From the NCBI GenBank assembly GCA_022360735.1, contig JAKSCF010000739.1, positions 1 through 6,268 of the forward strand: DNA of 6,268 bases, read 5' to 3'. The DNA comes from Clostridia bacterium. GTDB taxonomy: Bacteria; Bacillota_A; Clostridia; Peptostreptococcales; JAAYPU01. Position numbers and translations under genes: made by a program. The notes beneath the pieces are model-generated. The model was not told the origin of the DNA, did no database searches, and worked only from the letters and a program-made list of their open reading frames with translations. Shown here in pieces: positions 4,740 to 6,268 of the stretch (within the stretch, counting starts at the first letter, position 1; each line of letters begins with the position of its first letter).

Positions 4740-6268
4740 ATGATTACTTTATCCAATGTAGAAAAAAATTATGGTTTGGAAGCAGTTCTTAAGGATTTTT
4801 CAATGACAATAAATTCTGGTGAAAAGGTAGGACTTATTGGCCCAAATGGGTCTGGTAAGACTACTGTATTTAAATTAATCAGTGGGATTGAAAAACCAAG
4901 CAAAGGAGCAGTTGCAGTCAGATCTAGCTTGCGGATTGGTTATCTAAAGCAGATTCCAGCAAGGTCTGAAGGAGAGACAGTGGAGCAAAGACTCTGGCAG
5001 GGAGCTAAGACACTTAAAAAAATCGAAAAACGATTACGAGAGTTGGAAGATTTAATGGCAGAATTAATCCATAATGATTTAATAAAAATGGAAAATTACA
5101 TGAAGGAGTATACCCGGTTGACTCAAGATTTTGAAAACAATCGTGGCTATACTTATGAGACGAAGATGAAGCAAATTGTTCACGGGCTGGGATTAAAAGT
5201 TTCATTAACAGATTTTATAATAAATTTAAGTGGTGGGGAGATGGCCCGGCTGGAGCTTGCTGTCCTGCTTTTATCAGAGCCCGATATACTTCTCTTAGAT
5301 GAACCAACAAACCATTTGGATTTTTCAGCGATTAGTTGGTTAGAAGAATATCTGAATCAATTTGAGGGGACGGTAATAATCATCTCTCATGACAGATATT
5401 TTCTAGATAAGACTGTAAAAAGAATTGTTGAAATTAATAATGGAAAAGAAGAGGAATATCCGGGTAGCTATTCTTATTACTTAGAAGAACGGAAAAAACG
5501 TTTTGAGCTTAATTTGAGAAAATATCTAAAACAGGAGAAAGAGATTAAGAGAAAAGAAGAAGCTATTAAACGCTTACGCCATTGGGGGCATATTGGTAAT
5601 AATGAAAAAATGTTTAAACAAGCGTTCAATATTGAAAAACAGATCGAAAGGATGGAAAAAATAGATCATCCTTCTCTAAATGAGACACAGTTTCAACTTC
5701 AATTCGCTGGAAACAGAAGTGGCAAAGAGGTTTTTGTCTGTAAGAATGTCAAAAAAGGTTATGGAGATAATGAGATACTATTTGATAAATTAAATTTGAA
5801 AGTCTTTTATGGTGAGCGAATTGGATTAATTGGACCAAATGGTTCGGGTAAAACAACTCTGTTAAAAATGATCACTGAAAATCTAAAAACAGATGAGGGT
5901 GAAGTCAAAATAGGTTCAAATGTTCAGATAGGTTATTTTGATCAACATCAAGAGCTTTTAGATGTCGAGCTGACTCTGTTAGATTCATTGCGTTGGGATA
6001 TAAAACAGAGCGAGAGTAGGGTCAGAAGTATATTAGCTAAATTTGGATTTGTTGGCAAACAAGTCTTTAAGCAGGTAAAAGAACTAAGTGGGGGTGAACG
6101 CAGTAGATTTATTCTCCTAAAGATGGTCTATAGTCAGGTTAATTTCCTAATTTTGGATGAGCCGACCAATCATCTTGATCTTTTATCTATTGAGATATTA
6201 GAAGAAGCTCTGAAAGAGTTCACTGGTACATTACTTGTTGTATCTCATGATAGATATTTTTTAAATCA
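4740..6268 (+). CDS. ABC-F family ATPase (ribosome-associated), 3'-partial
   Basis: AAGGAGG at 4726-4732 lies 7 nt before the ATG. The 509 codons present encode two ABC ATPase domains in tandem and no membrane segments, the ABC-F layout. Domain 1 has Walker A GPNGSGKT (34-41), signature LSGGE (163-167), Walker B LLLDEPTNHLD (184-194) and His switch SHDR (216-219). An insert at about 85-135 is the arm region. The charged interdomain linker (about 250-312, including HWGHIGNNEKMFKQAFNIEK) is the part that reaches the peptidyl-transferase centre in this family. Domain 2 has Walker A GPNGSGKT (365-372), LSGGE (449-453), LILDEPTNHLD (470-480) and SHDRYF (502-507). All motifs are intact. ABC-F proteins act on 70S ribosomes, either as translation factors or by dislodging antibiotics. 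The attenuator-like leader favours a resistance role, but the subfamily cannot be settled by eye. The C-terminus lies beyond the window. Confidence 0.93.
   Translation, partial: MITLSNVEKNYGLEAVLKDFSMTINSGEKVGLIGPNGSGKTTVFKLISGIEKPSKGAVAVRSSLRIGYLKQIPARSEGETVEQRLWQGAKTLKKIEKRLRELEDLMAELIHNDLIKMENYMKEYTRLTQDFENNRGYTYETKMKQIVHGLGLKVSLTDFIINLSGGEMARLELAVLLLSEPDILLLDEPTNHLDFSAISWLEEYLNQFEGTVIIISHDRYFLDKTVKRIVEINNGKEEEYPGSYSYYLEERKKRFELNLRKYLKQEKEIKRKEEAIKRLRHWGHIGNNEKMFKQAFNIEKQIERMEKIDHPSLNETQFQLQFAGNRSGKEVFVCKNVKKGYGDNEILFDKLNLKVFYGERIGLIGPNGSGKTTLLKMITENLKTDEGEVKIGSNVQIGYFDQHQELLDVELTLLDSLRWDIKQSESRVRSILAKFGFVGKQVFKQVKELSGGERSRFILLKMVYSQVNFLILDEPTNHLDLLSIEILEEALKEFTGTLLVVSHDRYFLN

Noticed and set aside
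5014..5205. Antisense open frame of 63 codons inside the ABC-F gene
   Set aside because: The sense strand encodes clear ABC-F arm sequence; no start signals are seen on the antisense.

Overview
The window is low-GC DNA that looks like Clostridia or a close relative within the Bacillota. The evidence is the A/T-rich codon use, strong AGGAGG-type ribosome binding sites, U-rich intrinsic terminators, an ISLre2-type (UPF0236) transposase, an IS21-type istA/istB pair and an ABC-F ATPase behind a peptide leader. The genus cannot be fixed from the sequence alone.

Layout. (1) 1-800: the coding end of an unrecognised protein with a Cys-rich C-terminus, in a frame that is open to the left edge. (2) 801-1100: a gap with a GTGCCAGGCAC palindrome and a possible promoter, then the first 38 codons of an IS200-like (Y1/RAYT) transposase. 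(3) 1101-3312: an apparently complete IS21-family element of 2212 bp on the minus strand. It carries intact istA and istB and matched 50-bp ends, each with two AAAATGTACA sites 24 bp apart. (4) 3313-4134: the C-terminal 273 codons of an ISLre2-family transposase, beheaded exactly at the IS21 end. The IS21 copy thus separates fragments of two unrelated transposons and has no clean target duplication, which points to deletion or recombination after insertion. (5) 4135-4355: a gene-free stretch with one imperfect palindrome. (6) 4356-6268: a consensus promoter, a 47-codon upstream ORF, two tandem intrinsic terminators and an ABC-F ATPase gene that runs off the right edge after 509 codons.

The most interesting part is the roughly 350-nt leader of the ABC-F gene. 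Read by eye, it holds six segments that pair in mutually exclusive ways. OFF: segments 3:4 and 5:6 form two terminators, and segment 1:2 can close over the upstream ORF's ribosome binding site. ON: segment 2, inside the upstream ORF, makes a 15-bp antiterminator with the loop side of terminator 1. The freed 3' arm of terminator 1 can then pair over 8 bp with the 5' arm of terminator 2, disarming it too. This fits ribosome-mediated transcription attenuation, known for several antibiotic-resistance ABC-F genes, with a domino arrangement of two linked terminators. The pairings are seen in the sequence; the mechanism, any inducing drug and the ABC-F's role in resistance are inference. No folding energies were computed.
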